Of a stretch of 64,000 nucleotides of DNA, positions 53,555-62,210 are shown piece by piece. Position 1 is the stretch's first letter; each line of letters starts with the position of its first letter. A program made the position numbers and the translations under genes. Location of the stretch: positions 124,001 through 188,000 of the forward strand of contig NZ_JAAQYM010000001.1 of the NCBI RefSeq assembly GCF_012986595.1, read 5' to 3'. The notes below the pieces were generated by a model. The model was given only the letters and a program-made list of their open reading frames with translations, was not told the DNA's origin and searched no databases. The stretch comes from Pseudomonas koreensis. Its GTDB lineage: Bacteria > Pseudomonadota > Gammaproteobacteria > Pseudomonadales > Pseudomonadaceae.

Positions 53555-55126
53555 TCAGATCTTGTTGAACAGACCCAACTGACTGATCTTGCTGAACGCC
53601 AGTTGCGAGGCTTGCAGCATGGTCTGCTGCAAAGTCAGGCGGGTCATCACCTCGGCCGGATCCGAATCACGGATCGAGCCCTGGGTCGTGGTGTTGGCCT
53701 GGATCAGGCTCTGGTTGGTGGTGTCCTGGTCATCCAGCGACTGCCCGCGAGCACCGATCGAGGTCACCGCAGCGCCAATCTGGTTGGAGGCGCTGTCGAG
53801 GTTGCCCAGCGCCGACTCCATGGCCCCTTGGAATTTCTGCTTGACCACCGGATCACTATCGATCGGCAGGTTCAGCGCCGTGACCATCTGACCCAGGGTG
53901 TCGAGCACATTCTGGGTCTGGTGGTTGTTGGACTGGATCGAGAACTGATCGCCCGCGCCCGGCGTACCGCCGATGGCGAAGGTCACACCGGCAGCCGTGG
54001 CGTTGCCACCGACCACGGTGCCCGACGACACCGGCTTGCTGTCAGCGGTCACAGGTGCCGCGTACAGATCGAAGTCGGTGGCGCTGGTGAACTTCAGCAC
54101 TGCGCCGCCACCCGACGGGAAGGCCGCGCTGTAGGCCGCCTGGTCGGTCACGCTGGAGCCAGTGATCACTGCGGTCGACGGATTGCCCGGGCTGCGCGCC
54201 GTGGTGAACGAGTCAGGCGTGACCGACAGCTGGAAGCTGTGACCGGCGATGACTGCGTCAGGATTGGTGTCACCGGCCTTGAGGTTGATGTTCAACTTCA
54301 AGTCGACACCACGGAAGCTGACGGCCTGGTTGGTACCGTTGCTGTTGCTGATCACGCCGTTCTTACTTGCCTCGGACGTTACGTCGTTGCCCAAGGCATC
54401 GGTGATCTTCAACTGAGTGCTGCTCAGAAAGCTGACCGTGTACGGCTGACCACCAGCGAATTTGGCGTTGTAGGTCGCAGCAGTGCCGACCGTGCCGTTG
54501 GACAGCACCACACGACCGTCATCCACCGCCGGAGCGGTCATGGTGGTCTGGGTGCGGCTGGTATTGATGGTCTGTTGGAATGCGTCCCAACCGGTGGTGT
54601 TGGTCGCGACCGACATGCCGTCACCGATGCCCAGGTTGATCTGGGTTTGGTCACCGTTGTAGGTGTAGGTGCCGTCGGTGTTTTGCGAATAGGGCGCGGT
54701 ATCGGTCTTGGAACCGGAGAACAGATAGTTGCCGTTGGCATCCTTGGAGTTCATCAGGCCCAGCACTTGTTGCTGGATCTGGCCCAGTTCCGCCGCGTAC
54801 GCCTTGCGGTCATCGTCGGTGGCGATACCGTTGTTGGCCGCCAGGCCGATTTCCTTGGCGCGCTGCAACGCCGTGGTGATGGAGTTCAACGTGGACTCCT
54901 GCACAGTCAGCGCGCTCTTGGTGGTGTCGATGTTGCCCTGATACTGGTCGAGCATTGCACTTTGCTGACCCAGCTTGAGCAGACGACCGGCGCCGATCGG
55001 ATCGTCGGCTGCCGTGTTGATGCGTTGCAGACTGCTCGCTTCGTTGGCGGTCGCGACCGTCTTGCTGTAGTTGCGCTGATATTGAGCAGCTTGCGTCGCG
55101 TAATACTGGGCGGTGGAAATGCGCAT
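53555..55126 (-). CDS. flgL: Flagellar hook-associated protein FlgL (HAP3)
   Basis: FlgL is the second hook-filament junction protein. The 523-aa protein starts MRISTAQYYATQAAQYQRN and has the flagellin-like N- and C-terminal coiled coils (INTAADDPIGAGRLLKLGQQ; DSDPAEVMTRLTLQQTMLQA), with a central insert of about 250 residues that makes it much longer than enterobacterial FlgL (317 aa), as is usual in Pseudomonas. It lies 13 bp after flgK. Confidence 0.96.
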   Translation of the reverse strand: MRISTAQYYATQAAQYQRNYSKTVATANEASSLQRINTAADDPIGAGRLLKLGQQSAMLDQYQGNIDTTKSALTVQESTLNSITTALQRAKEIGLAANNGIATDDDRKAYAAELGQIQQQVLGLMNSKDANGNYLFSGSKTDTAPYSQNTDGTYTYNGDQTQINLGIGDGMSVATNTTGWDAFQQTINTSRTQTTMTAPAVDDGRVVLSNGTVGTAATYNAKFAGGQPYTVSFLSSTQLKITDALGNDVTSEASKNGVISNSNGTNQAVSFRGVDLKLNINLKAGDTNPDAVIAGHSFQLSVTPDSFTTARSPGNPSTAVITGSSVTDQAAYSAAFPSGGGAVLKFTSATDFDLYAAPVTADSKPVSSGTVVGGNATAAGVTFAIGGTPGAGDQFSIQSNNHQTQNVLDTLGQMVTALNLPIDSDPVVKQKFQGAMESALGNLDSASNQIGAAVTSIGARGQSLDDQDTTNQSLIQANTTTQGSIRDSDPAEVMTRLTLQQTMLQASQLAFSKISQLGLFNKI

Positions 55127-55139
55127 GAATTACGACTCC

Positions 55140-57185
55140 TTAAAGACTGTTGATCAGCGTGGCGAAGGTTTCCTGCGCAGCTTTGATGATCTGCGAAGAC
55201 GCTGTGTAGTACTGCTGATACTTGACCAGGTTGCCGGTCTCTTCATCGAGGTTGACCTGGGACAGCGAATCACGCGCGCCCTTGGCCTGATCCAGGATCA
55301 CCGATGTGGCCTCACTGTCCGACTTGCTCTGCGCCGCTTTAGTACCGACGTTGGTCACCAGCTTGTTATAGGCGTCGGTCAGGCTGATGCCTTTGCTGCC
55401 GGTGCCGGTGTCTACGGTCTGCTTGGTCTGCAGGCCGACCAGGGCTTGCGAGTTGCGGTTGTCGGACGAGGCCGCGCCGGTCAGGTTGATCGTGAAGGTT
55501 TCGCCGGACTTCGGCGTCGCGCCCACGGTGGTCTGCACGGTGAAAGTCTTCTGCACGTTCGGCGTGACCGTGGTGTCCATCACCGGCGCGCCGGTGGAGT
55601 CGACCATGCCGACCTTCAGGTTCAGGGTGTTGGCCTGCCCCGGCACGATGGTGCCCGAGCCGATGGTGTTGCCCTTGGCGTCGACCATGTTGTACGACTG
55701 GCTGCCGCTGGCGACCGCACCGAACACCAGTTTCACTGGCGTGGAGTATTTGAGCGCATTCTGCAGCTCGGCCTGGGAGGCCGGGTTGTAGATATTAACG
55801 GTGTCAGTCAGCGTCGGCTGTGTGTAGGTGCCGGAATTGTTGGCACTGGCCACGCCGGTCAACGGTGCTGCCGCAGCGATTTTCTTCGGATCGGTCAGTA
55901 CCGTCTGAATGCTGGCTGCCGCGTTACGGGTCGGGGTCACCTTGAAGGTGTCGCCAGCGCTCAGGGCGCCGCCGTTGAGGGCCAGGGTGAAGCCGTCGAT
56001 CACGGGCGGCGGCGTGGTCGTGGTGCTGAACGAGCCCATGTCGGTGCCATCGGAGCGCTTGACCGAATAGTTGGTGGCGCTGGTGAAGGTCACCTGATAA
56101 TCGCTGGTGGTCAGCTTGCCGGTGTCCTTGATGGTGACATCGAGGTTGCCCGAGCCGGCGCTGTTGCCCGACTGCGCGATGCTGCGCTGGCTGATCAGCG
56201 CGGCACTGTTGATGTTGTTGAAGATCGCTGCGCCGAAGTCACCGTTCTTGTCGATGCCCTGGGCTTGCTGACTGTTGACCTGGTCGGCCACTACCAGCGC
56301 GACACGCCCCAATTCATTGAGCGACGGGTCGAGCACTTCTTTGCGATAGGTCAGCAGACCACCGATTTCACCACCGCTCATGGCCGACGTGATATCGATG
56401 ACGCTGGAGCCGCGGTCCATCTGAATGGCCATGCGCGTCGGATCGTCTTTGCTCGGTACGGTGCTCAGGGTGTTGGTGGTGTTGCCGATCACCAGCGGTT
56501 GGCCGGTGCCGATATACACGTCAAAACTGCTGCCACGTTCAACGACCTGTGCACCGGTCAGCTCGGAGAGCTGGCGCACCGCTTCGTTACGGGTATCGAG
56601 CAGATCGTTCGGCTGGCCGCCGCTGGTGGAAATCTCGCCGATCTTCTGGTTCAGATTGGCAATCGAAGTCGCCAGCTTGTTGACCTGGGACGTCATGTCG
56701 CCCAGGTTGCCATTGATCGTGGTGTTCTGATCGTTCAGCTGTTTGGCCAGGGCATTGAAGCGGCTGGTCAGGGCCTGCGCACCGGTCAGCACCGACTGAC
56801 GAGACGTGTCGTCGGTCGCCGAGGTTGCAACGCCTTGCATCGTGGTGAAGAACTTCTGCAGCACACCGGTCAGGCCAGTGTTGGTATCAGACAGCGAGGC
56901 ATCCAGTCCAGTCGCTTGGGCACCGTACGCAGCCGCTTCGCTATTGAGCGAGGTCGCGGTGTGCAGTTGGTTTTCGAGGTAAGAGTTGTAGACCCGGCGC
57001 ACATCGGCCAGGGTCGTCCCCGTACCGATGAAGACGTTGCCGAACTGTTGCGAGGCCTTGGTGCTCTGAACGGTTTGCTGGCGTGAATAACCGGCGGTGT
57101 CGACGTTGGCAATGTTGTTACCTGTCGTCGCCAGAGAGGAAGAACTCGCGGCCAACCCCGACATCCCGATATTGAGCAAACTCAT
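55140..57185 (-). CDS. flgK: Flagellar hook-associated protein FlgK (HAP1)
   Basis: FlgK is the first hook-filament junction protein. The 681-aa protein has the rod-type N-terminal signature SSSLATTGNNIANVDTAGYSRQ (about 12-33), a long variable middle rich in Ser/Thr/Asn, and C-terminal NLDEETGNLVKYQQYYTASS characteristic of FlgK. Length is greater than in E. coli (547 aa) but typical for Pseudomonas. It lies 21 bp after flgJ. Confidence 0.96.
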   Translation of the reverse strand: MSLLNIGMSGLAASSSSLATTGNNIANVDTAGYSRQQTVQSTKASQQFGNVFIGTGTTLADVRRVYNSYLENQLHTATSLNSEAAAYGAQATGLDASLSDTNTGLTGVLQKFFTTMQGVATSATDDTSRQSVLTGAQALTSRFNALAKQLNDQNTTINGNLGDMTSQVNKLATSIANLNQKIGEISTSGGQPNDLLDTRNEAVRQLSELTGAQVVERGSSFDVYIGTGQPLVIGNTTNTLSTVPSKDDPTRMAIQMDRGSSVIDITSAMSGGEIGGLLTYRKEVLDPSLNELGRVALVVADQVNSQQAQGIDKNGDFGAAIFNNINSAALISQRSIAQSGNSAGSGNLDVTIKDTGKLTTSDYQVTFTSATNYSVKRSDGTDMGSFSTTTTPPPVIDGFTLALNGGALSAGDTFKVTPTRNAAASIQTVLTDPKKIAAAAPLTGVASANNSGTYTQPTLTDTVNIYNPASQAELQNALKYSTPVKLVFGAVASGSQSYNMVDAKGNTIGSGTIVPGQANTLNLKVGMVDSTGAPVMDTTVTPNVQKTFTVQTTVGATPKSGETFTINLTGAASSDNRNSQALVGLQTKQTVDTGTGSKGISLTDAYNKLVTNVGTKAAQSKSDSEATSVILDQAKGARDSLSQVNLDEETGNLVKYQQYYTASSQIIKAAQETFATLINSL

Positions 57186-57206
57186 GATTCAAACCTTACC
57201 GTATGT

Positions 57207-58490
57207 TTATAGAGGCGTCGTTGAAACGCCGGCCGCAGCGTAGTTTTCGAAACTGTTCATCTGCTTGGCAATCTGCGAAATCTTGGTCGCGTAGTTGGGG
57301 TCGGTTGCGTAACCGGCCTTTTGCAACTCGCGTACAAACTGTTCTGGGTTATCGGCCGACTTCACAACATCTTGATAGCGATTGTTGGTCTGCAGCAAAG
57401 TCACCAGATCGTGGAAACTGTCTTTGTACGAGGCGTAGGAACGGAACTGCGCCGTCTCCTTGACCATCTGCCCGTTGCGGAACTCGCTGGTGATTGCCCG
57501 GGCCGAATCGCCGGTCCAGTTGCTGCTGGCCTTGATGCCGAACAGGTTGTGGCTGCTGCTGCCATCCTGGGCGCGCATGACCGATTTGCCCCAGCCGGTT
57601 TCCAGCGCGGCCTGCGCCACCAGATAACGCGGATCGACACCGATTCGGGCGGCAGCTTCTTTGGCCATCGGCAGCATGGTGTTGACGAATTCGTCGGTGG
57701 AGCTGAAGGCGCGCTTGGCCGGTGCCAGCGGGATCTGCGCCATCGCCCTGCCGTAAATCTGCATCTGCCCGCCGGACGCTTTGGCGTCTTCGGCACGGGT
57801 CAGCCAGTCGCCGTTGTACAACGGGCCGGCGCCGGTGGCGGCAGTGGTCGCGGCACGTTGCGGCAAGGCATTGGCGACCGTCGGCGTGGCGGAAGGCACC
57901 AGACCGGCGAGCAAACGATCAGCCAGTTTCGGCGGCAGTGCCAGACGACGCTTGTTGATCATTTCCATGTCGTTGGCGTGCGCCAGCTGCGTGTTCGGCG
58001 CATGCAGCGAACGCGAGGCCCACAACGGACGCTCACCATTGAGCCGCGACAACGGACCGGTGCCCGTGGTGCCGGCAGCAATCGGCGTCGGCACTGCAGC
58101 GGCTTTCGCCGCTTCCTGCTTGGCGGCGGATGCGGCAGCAGCCTCACCCGGCGCCAGCGGTTTGTTCCTCGACATCTGCTTCATCAGCACGTCGGCCAGC
58201 CCAATACCACCGCCCTCGCGGGACAGCGACACCGCCAGTTGCTGGTCGTACATTTCCTGATACTGCTTGGCGGCCGGGGTGTTCATCGGGTTGTCTTTAC
58301 CCAACGCCTCGGTGGCCGAACGCATCGACTTGAGCATTTCACCAAGGAACAGCGATTCGAATTCCTGCGCCACCTTGCGCATGTTCGCATCGCTGTTCTT
58401 GTCGCCGACCTTGAGCTGGTTCAGGCGATTGAGGTCGGAGTACGAACCCGAATCGCCAGTGCCCACCAGACTGCCTTTGCGCATATCCAT
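57207..58490 (-). CDS. flgJ: Flagellar rod-cap muramidase FlgJ
   Basis: FlgJ caps the growing rod and hydrolyses peptidoglycan. The 427-aa protein has an N-terminal rod-binding domain (about 28-100; VAQEFESLFLGEMLKSMRSA), a long Ala/Pro-rich linker, and a C-terminal glucosaminidase domain (about 275-415) with the catalytic Glu in AALETGWGKS and HNLFGIKASSNW. The linker is long compared with enterobacteria. Starts 11 bp after flgI. Confidence 0.95.
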   Translation of the reverse strand: MDMRKGSLVGTGDSGSYSDLNRLNQLKVGDKNSDANMRKVAQEFESLFLGEMLKSMRSATEALGKDNPMNTPAAKQYQEMYDQQLAVSLSREGGGIGLADVLMKQMSRNKPLAPGEAAAASAAKQEAAKAAAVPTPIAAGTTGTGPLSRLNGERPLWASRSLHAPNTQLAHANDMEMINKRRLALPPKLADRLLAGLVPSATPTVANALPQRAATTAATGAGPLYNGDWLTRAEDAKASGGQMQIYGRAMAQIPLAPAKRAFSSTDEFVNTMLPMAKEAAARIGVDPRYLVAQAALETGWGKSVMRAQDGSSSHNLFGIKASSNWTGDSARAITSEFRNGQMVKETAQFRSYASYKDSFHDLVTLLQTNNRYQDVVKSADNPEQFVRELQKAGYATDPNYATKISQIAKQMNSFENYAAAGVSTTPL

Positions 58491-58501
58491 GGTCGCCGGC
58501 C

Positions 58502-59608
58502 TCAGATCACGATCAGGTCGGCTTGCAACGCGCCGGCCTGCTTGAGTGCTTCGAGAATGGCCATCAGGTCACCCGGTGCCGCGCCAACCTGGTTTACCGC
58601 CCGCACGATCTCGTCGAGGGTGGTGCCCGGGCCGAACTTGAACATCGGCTTGGCTTCCTGCTGGGCGTTGACTCGCGAGCGCGGCACCACAGCGGTCTGG
58701 CCATTGGACAACGGGCCCGGCTGGCTGACGATCGGGTCTTCGGTAATGGTCACGGTCAGGCTGCCGTGGGTCACGGCGGCCGGTGAAACCTTCACGTTCT
58801 GACCGATGACGATGGTGCCGGTACGCGAGTTGATGATGACTTTCGCCACCGCCTGACCCGGGTCGACTTCGAGGTTTTCCAGGATCGACAGATAGTCGAC
58901 GCGCTGGCTCGGATCGAGCGGCGCGGTGACGCGGATCGAGCCGCCGTCGATGGCTTGCGCCACGCCAGGGCCGAGCATGTCGTTGATCTTGTCGACGATG
59001 CGCTTGGCGGTGGTGAAGTCGGAACGGTTGAGGTTCAGCGTCAGGCTGTTGCCCTGGTTGAAACCGCTCGGCACCGAACGCTCGACCGACGCACCGCCCG
59101 GGATACGACCGGCCGACGGAACGTTGACGGTGATCTTCGAACCGTCGCGCCCTTCGGCATCGAAACCACCGACCACCAGGTTGCCCTGGGCGATGGCGTA
59201 GACGTTGCCGTCGATACCCTTGAGCGGGGTCAGCAACAGGGTGCCGCCGCGCAGGCTCTTGGAGTTACCGATGGAGGACACCGTAATGTCGACCTGCTGA
59301 CCCGGTTTAGCGAACGCCGGCAGATCGGCACTCACCGACACCGCCGCGACGTTTTTCAACTGCACGTTGCCCGATCCCGGCGGCACCTTGATGCCGAACT
59401 GCGAGAGCATGTTGTTGAAGGTCTGCAGGGTGAACGGGGTTTGCGTCGTCTGGTCACCGGTGCCGTTAAGCCCGACCACCAGGCCGTAACCGATCAACTG
59501 GTTGGAGCGCACGCCGGAAATGCTGGCGATATCTTTCAGCCGCTCGGCGTGGGCACCAAAGGCGGCGGACATCATGGCCGCCGCCAGCATGAAGCTTTTC
59601 AGATTCAA
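58502..59608 (-). CDS. flgI: Flagellar P-ring protein FlgI
   Basis: FlgI polymerises into the peptidoglycan-level P ring. The product has a Sec signal peptide ([14 protein letters not shown] before ERLKD) and conserved motifs [18 protein letters not shown] and [20 protein letters not shown]; about 368 aa. The TTG at 59608, with AGGTGG 5 nt upstream, is preferred; a GTG at 59617 directly after the flgH stop has no clear ribosome site and would give 371 aa. Confidence 0.93.
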   Translation of the reverse strand: MNLKSFMLAAAMMSAAFGAHAERLKDIASISGVRSNQLIGYGLVVGLNGTGDQTTQTPFTLQTFNNMLSQFGIKVPPGSGNVQLKNVAAVSVSADLPAFAKPGQQVDITVSSIGNSKSLRGGTLLLTPLKGIDGNVYAIAQGNLVVGGFDAEGRDGSKITVNVPSAGRIPGGASVERSVPSGFNQGNSLTLNLNRSDFTTAKRIVDKINDMLGPGVAQAIDGGSIRVTAPLDPSQRVDYLSILENLEVDPGQAVAKVIINSRTGTIVIGQNVKVSPAAVTHGSLTVTITEDPIVSQPGPLSNGQTAVVPRSRVNAQQEAKPMFKFGPGTTLDEIVRAVNQVGAAPGDLMAILEALKQAGALQADLIVI

Positions 59609-59617
59609 CGTAGCCAC

Positions 59618-60313
59618 CTAGAAAGGGAACAGCGGGCTGAGGAAGAAACGGTCGAACCAGCCTGGCTGACTCGCATCGGCAAACGAGCCGGTGCCCGAGT
59701 AGGTGATGCGCGCATCGGCGACACGGGTCGACGACACGGTGTTGTCGGTGGCGATGTCATCGGCACGCACCAGACCTGCGATCCGCACCAGCTCGTCGCC
59801 GGTGTTGAGGGTCATCCACTTCTCGCCGCGCACAGCGATGATGCCGTTGGGCAGCACGTCGGCCACGGTCACGGTGATCGAGCCGGTCAGGGTGTTGCCC
59901 TGCGCGGCCTTGCTGTCGCCCTTGGTCGCACGGTCGCCGCTGTAGCCGACGTCGAGGCTCAGGTCGTTACCGCCCAACGGGTTGTTGGTGGTGCCGCTGC
60001 CGCCGAACAGCGAGGTCAGGCCGATGCCGGTCTTGCTGTTCTTGGCCACTTGCGAGTTGGCGTTCTTGCTCGCCTGAGTCTTCTCGTTCAGGGTGATGGT
60101 GATGATGTCACCGACCCGGAACGCCTTGCGGTCGCTGTACAGGTTCTGCTCGAAGCCGGCCTGATAGATCGAGCCGTTGTTGGCCGCAGACGGCAATGGC
60201 GTGCGCGGCAACACCGGGGCGTAGTAAGGGTCATTGGGCTTGGGCGTCGGTGCGACGCAGCCCGCGAGCGAGACGACCCCACCCAATGCCAGAACAGATA
60301 CGAAGCGTTTCAT
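59618..60313 (-). CDS. flgH: Flagellar L-ring lipoprotein FlgH
   Basis: FlgH forms the outer-membrane L ring. The 231-aa precursor has a lipoprotein signal peptide ending VSLAGC (lipobox with Cys19) and the conserved [20 protein letters not shown] (about 60-79) and [24 protein letters not shown] C-terminus. The stop TAG is followed immediately by flgI. It lies 52 bp after flgG. Confidence 0.96.
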   Translation of the reverse strand: MKRFVSVLALGGVVSLAGCVAPTPKPNDPYYAPVLPRTPLPSAANNGSIYQAGFEQNLYSDRKAFRVGDIITITLNEKTQASKNANSQVAKNSKTGIGLTSLFGGSGTTNNPLGGNDLSLDVGYSGDRATKGDSKAAQGNTLTGSITVTVADVLPNGIIAVRGEKWMTLNTGDELVRIAGLVRADDIATDNTVSSTRVADARITYSGTGSFADASQPGWFDRFFLSPLFPF

Positions 60314-60365
60314 GACCCTACCTCACGGTGTTGCTGGCGACCTCATGGCCGCCCCATAGACTTGA

Positions 60366-61151
60366 TTACAGATTCTGCGTTACGAACGAGAGCATCTGGT
60401 CGGCGGTGGAGATCACCTTGGAGTTCATCTCGTAGGCGCGCTGAGTGGTGATCATGTTGACCATCTCTTCAACGGTGCTGACGTTGGAACCTTCCAGGGT
60501 GTTCTGCAGCGTGGTACCGAAACCGTTCAGGCCCGGGGTGCCGATTTGCGGCGCGCCGGAAGCAGCGGTTTCCAGGAACAGGTTGTTGCCCACAGCCTGC
60601 AGACCGGCCGGGTTGATGAAGTCGGCGGTTTGCAGGTTGCCGATCACCTGAGCGGCCGGGTTGCCGGGCACAGTGATCGACACGGTGCCGTCGGTGCCGA
60701 CGGTGAAGCTCTGGGCGTTGTTCGGGATGACGATGGCCGGCTCCAGGGCGAAACCGCTGGCGTTGACGATCTGGCCATTGGAGTCGAGGTGGAAGGTGCC
60801 GTCACGGGTGTAGGACGTGGTGCCGTCCGGCTGCAGGATCTGGAAGAAACCGCGACCGTCGATGGCCATGTCCAGCGGCTGCTCGGTGGTTTGCAGGCTG
60901 CCGGCGGTGAAGTTTTTCTGCGTGCCGACGATGCGCACACCGGTACCCAGTTGCAGACCCGACGGCAGTTCGCTGTCCTGGGTCGACTGGGCGCCTGGCT
61001 GACGCTTGATCTGATACAGCAGGTCCTGGAACTCGGCACGGTCACGTTTGAAACCCGTGGTCGAGACGTTCGCCAGGTTGTTGGAAATGGTGGTCAGGTT
61101 GGTGTCCTGGGCGGACAGACCGGTTTTGGCAACCCATAGAGCCGGAAGCAT
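60366..61151 (-). CDS. flgG: Distal rod protein FlgG
   Basis: FlgG builds the distal rod. The 261-aa protein has the rod signature TNLTTISNNLANVSTTGFKR (about 17-36), the middle D1 domain (QPLDMAIDGRGFFQIL) and C-terminal SNVSTVEEMVNMITTQRAYE. The length is canonical. GAGGAG precedes the ATG, and it lies 45 bp after flgF. Confidence 0.97.
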   Translation of the reverse strand: MLPALWVAKTGLSAQDTNLTTISNNLANVSTTGFKRDRAEFQDLLYQIKRQPGAQSTQDSELPSGLQLGTGVRIVGTQKNFTAGSLQTTEQPLDMAIDGRGFFQILQPDGTTSYTRDGTFHLDSNGQIVNASGFALEPAIVIPNNAQSFTVGTDGTVSITVPGNPAAQVIGNLQTADFINPAGLQAVGNNLFLETAASGAPQIGTPGLNGFGTTLQNTLEGSNVSTVEEMVNMITTQRAYEMNSKVISTADQMLSFVTQNL

Positions 61152-61196
61152 TCGATTCTCCTCGTGCGCCTGTTTTACGGCGCGACGTTCTGATAA

Positions 61197-61937
61197 TTAG
61201 CTGATCTGCAAGACCCGAGCCATGGCCTGGTCGTCGTCTTTGGCGGTGTTCATCATCTTGACGTGCAACTCGAACTGCTTGGCCAGGGCCAGCACCGACG
61301 TCATTTCTTCCACGGCGTTGACGTTGCTCGACTCGAGGAAACCCGACACCAGTTTGACGTTGGCGTCGGCCGGCGCAGGCTGGCCGTCCTTGGTGTAGAT
61401 CGAGCCGTCGAGGCCTTTGTTGAGGTTCTTGATGTCCGGGTTGACCAGTTTGATCCGGTCGACTTCCGCCATGACGCGCGGGCCTTCGCCCATCGCACGA
61501 ATACTGATGGTGCCGTCTTCGCCGACTTCGACTTGCTGCTCTGGCGGCACGGCGATCGGACCGCCATTGCCGAGTACCGGCATGCCGTTGCCGGCGCGCA
61601 GTACGCCGAGGGCGTCGATGTTGAGGCTGCCGGTGCGCACGTAGCTTTCGCCGCCGTTAGGGTTCTGCACGGCAATAAAGCCGTTGCCGGTCACGGCCAC
61701 GTCGAGGTCACGACCGGTCTGCACCAGCGAACCTGCGGTGAAGTCGGTGGCGGGCCGCTCGCTCATGGCAAACGCACGCGCCGGAAAGCTGTCACCGAAC
61801 ACCGGCATCGAACGCGCCTGCTCCAGGTCGCGCTGAAAACCATTGGTGGAGATGTTCGCCAGGTTGTTGGCATGCGCCTTTTGCGCCAGTGCGTTCTGAC
61901 TGGCGCCAGTCATTGCCACATAAAGGTACTTGTCCAC
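61197..61937 (-). CDS. flgF: Proximal rod protein FlgF
   Basis: FlgF is a proximal rod subunit. The 246-aa protein starts with a GTG at 61937 (VDKYLYVAMTGASQNALAQK) after AGAGGA; a longer in-frame extension upstream lacks a ribosome site and is not conserved-looking. It has the rod signature KAHANNLANISTNGFQRDLE (about 20-39) and the C-terminal VNAVEEMTSVLALAKQFELH. It is first in flgF-G-H-I-J-K-L behind a sigma-54 promoter, and no flgB-E genes are in view upstream. Confidence 0.94.
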   Translation of the reverse strand: MDKYLYVAMTGASQNALAQKAHANNLANISTNGFQRDLEQARSMPVFGDSFPARAFAMSERPATDFTAGSLVQTGRDLDVAVTGNGFIAVQNPNGGESYVRTGSLNIDALGVLRAGNGMPVLGNGGPIAVPPEQQVEVGEDGTISIRAMGEGPRVMAEVDRIKLVNPDIKNLNKGLDGSIYTKDGQPAPADANVKLVSGFLESSNVNAVEEMTSVLALAKQFELHVKMMNTAKDDDQAMARVLQIS

Positions 61938-61993
61938 ACTCTTTCCTCTGCATGCCGGACGTTTGCCGCCCACCGCTGTACTGCTGAGCCATA

Positions 61994-62009
61994 AGCAATT
62001 TGCAGACCA
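61994..62009 (-). promoter_or_regulatory. Sigma-54 promoter for flgF-L
   Basis: Minus-strand TGGTCTG-CAAA-TTGCT has the invariant GG and GC with correct 12-bp spacing and a full -12 element; two mismatches in the -24 part. It is about 57 bp before the flgF GTG. Confidence 0.75.
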
Positions 62010-62123
62010 ACTTTTTTCTGGCGGCCTGCGGCCCGGCAAACAAAGGACTTGAGGGCAAGCGAGGGGAAATTTGAAATGTATCGAAGTCGAAAAACCGGCG
62101 GTGTTATGCCGCTTGGCGGCAAA

Positions 62124-62210
62124 AGATCAAAAGATCGCAGCGTGCCGCAGCTCCTACATTTGAAATGCGTATTCCTGTAGGAGCTGCCGAAGGCTGCGAT
62201 CTTTTGATCT
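62124..62210. repeat. REPIN between flgF and the phhR-like gene
   Basis: Left arm 62124-62158 and right arm 62176-62210 (AGATCAAAAGATCGCAG ... GCAGCTCCTACA) form a 35-bp stem with a few mismatches near the middle and a 17-nt loop. It abuts the stop codon of the phhR-like gene and may terminate it. Confidence 0.85.
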
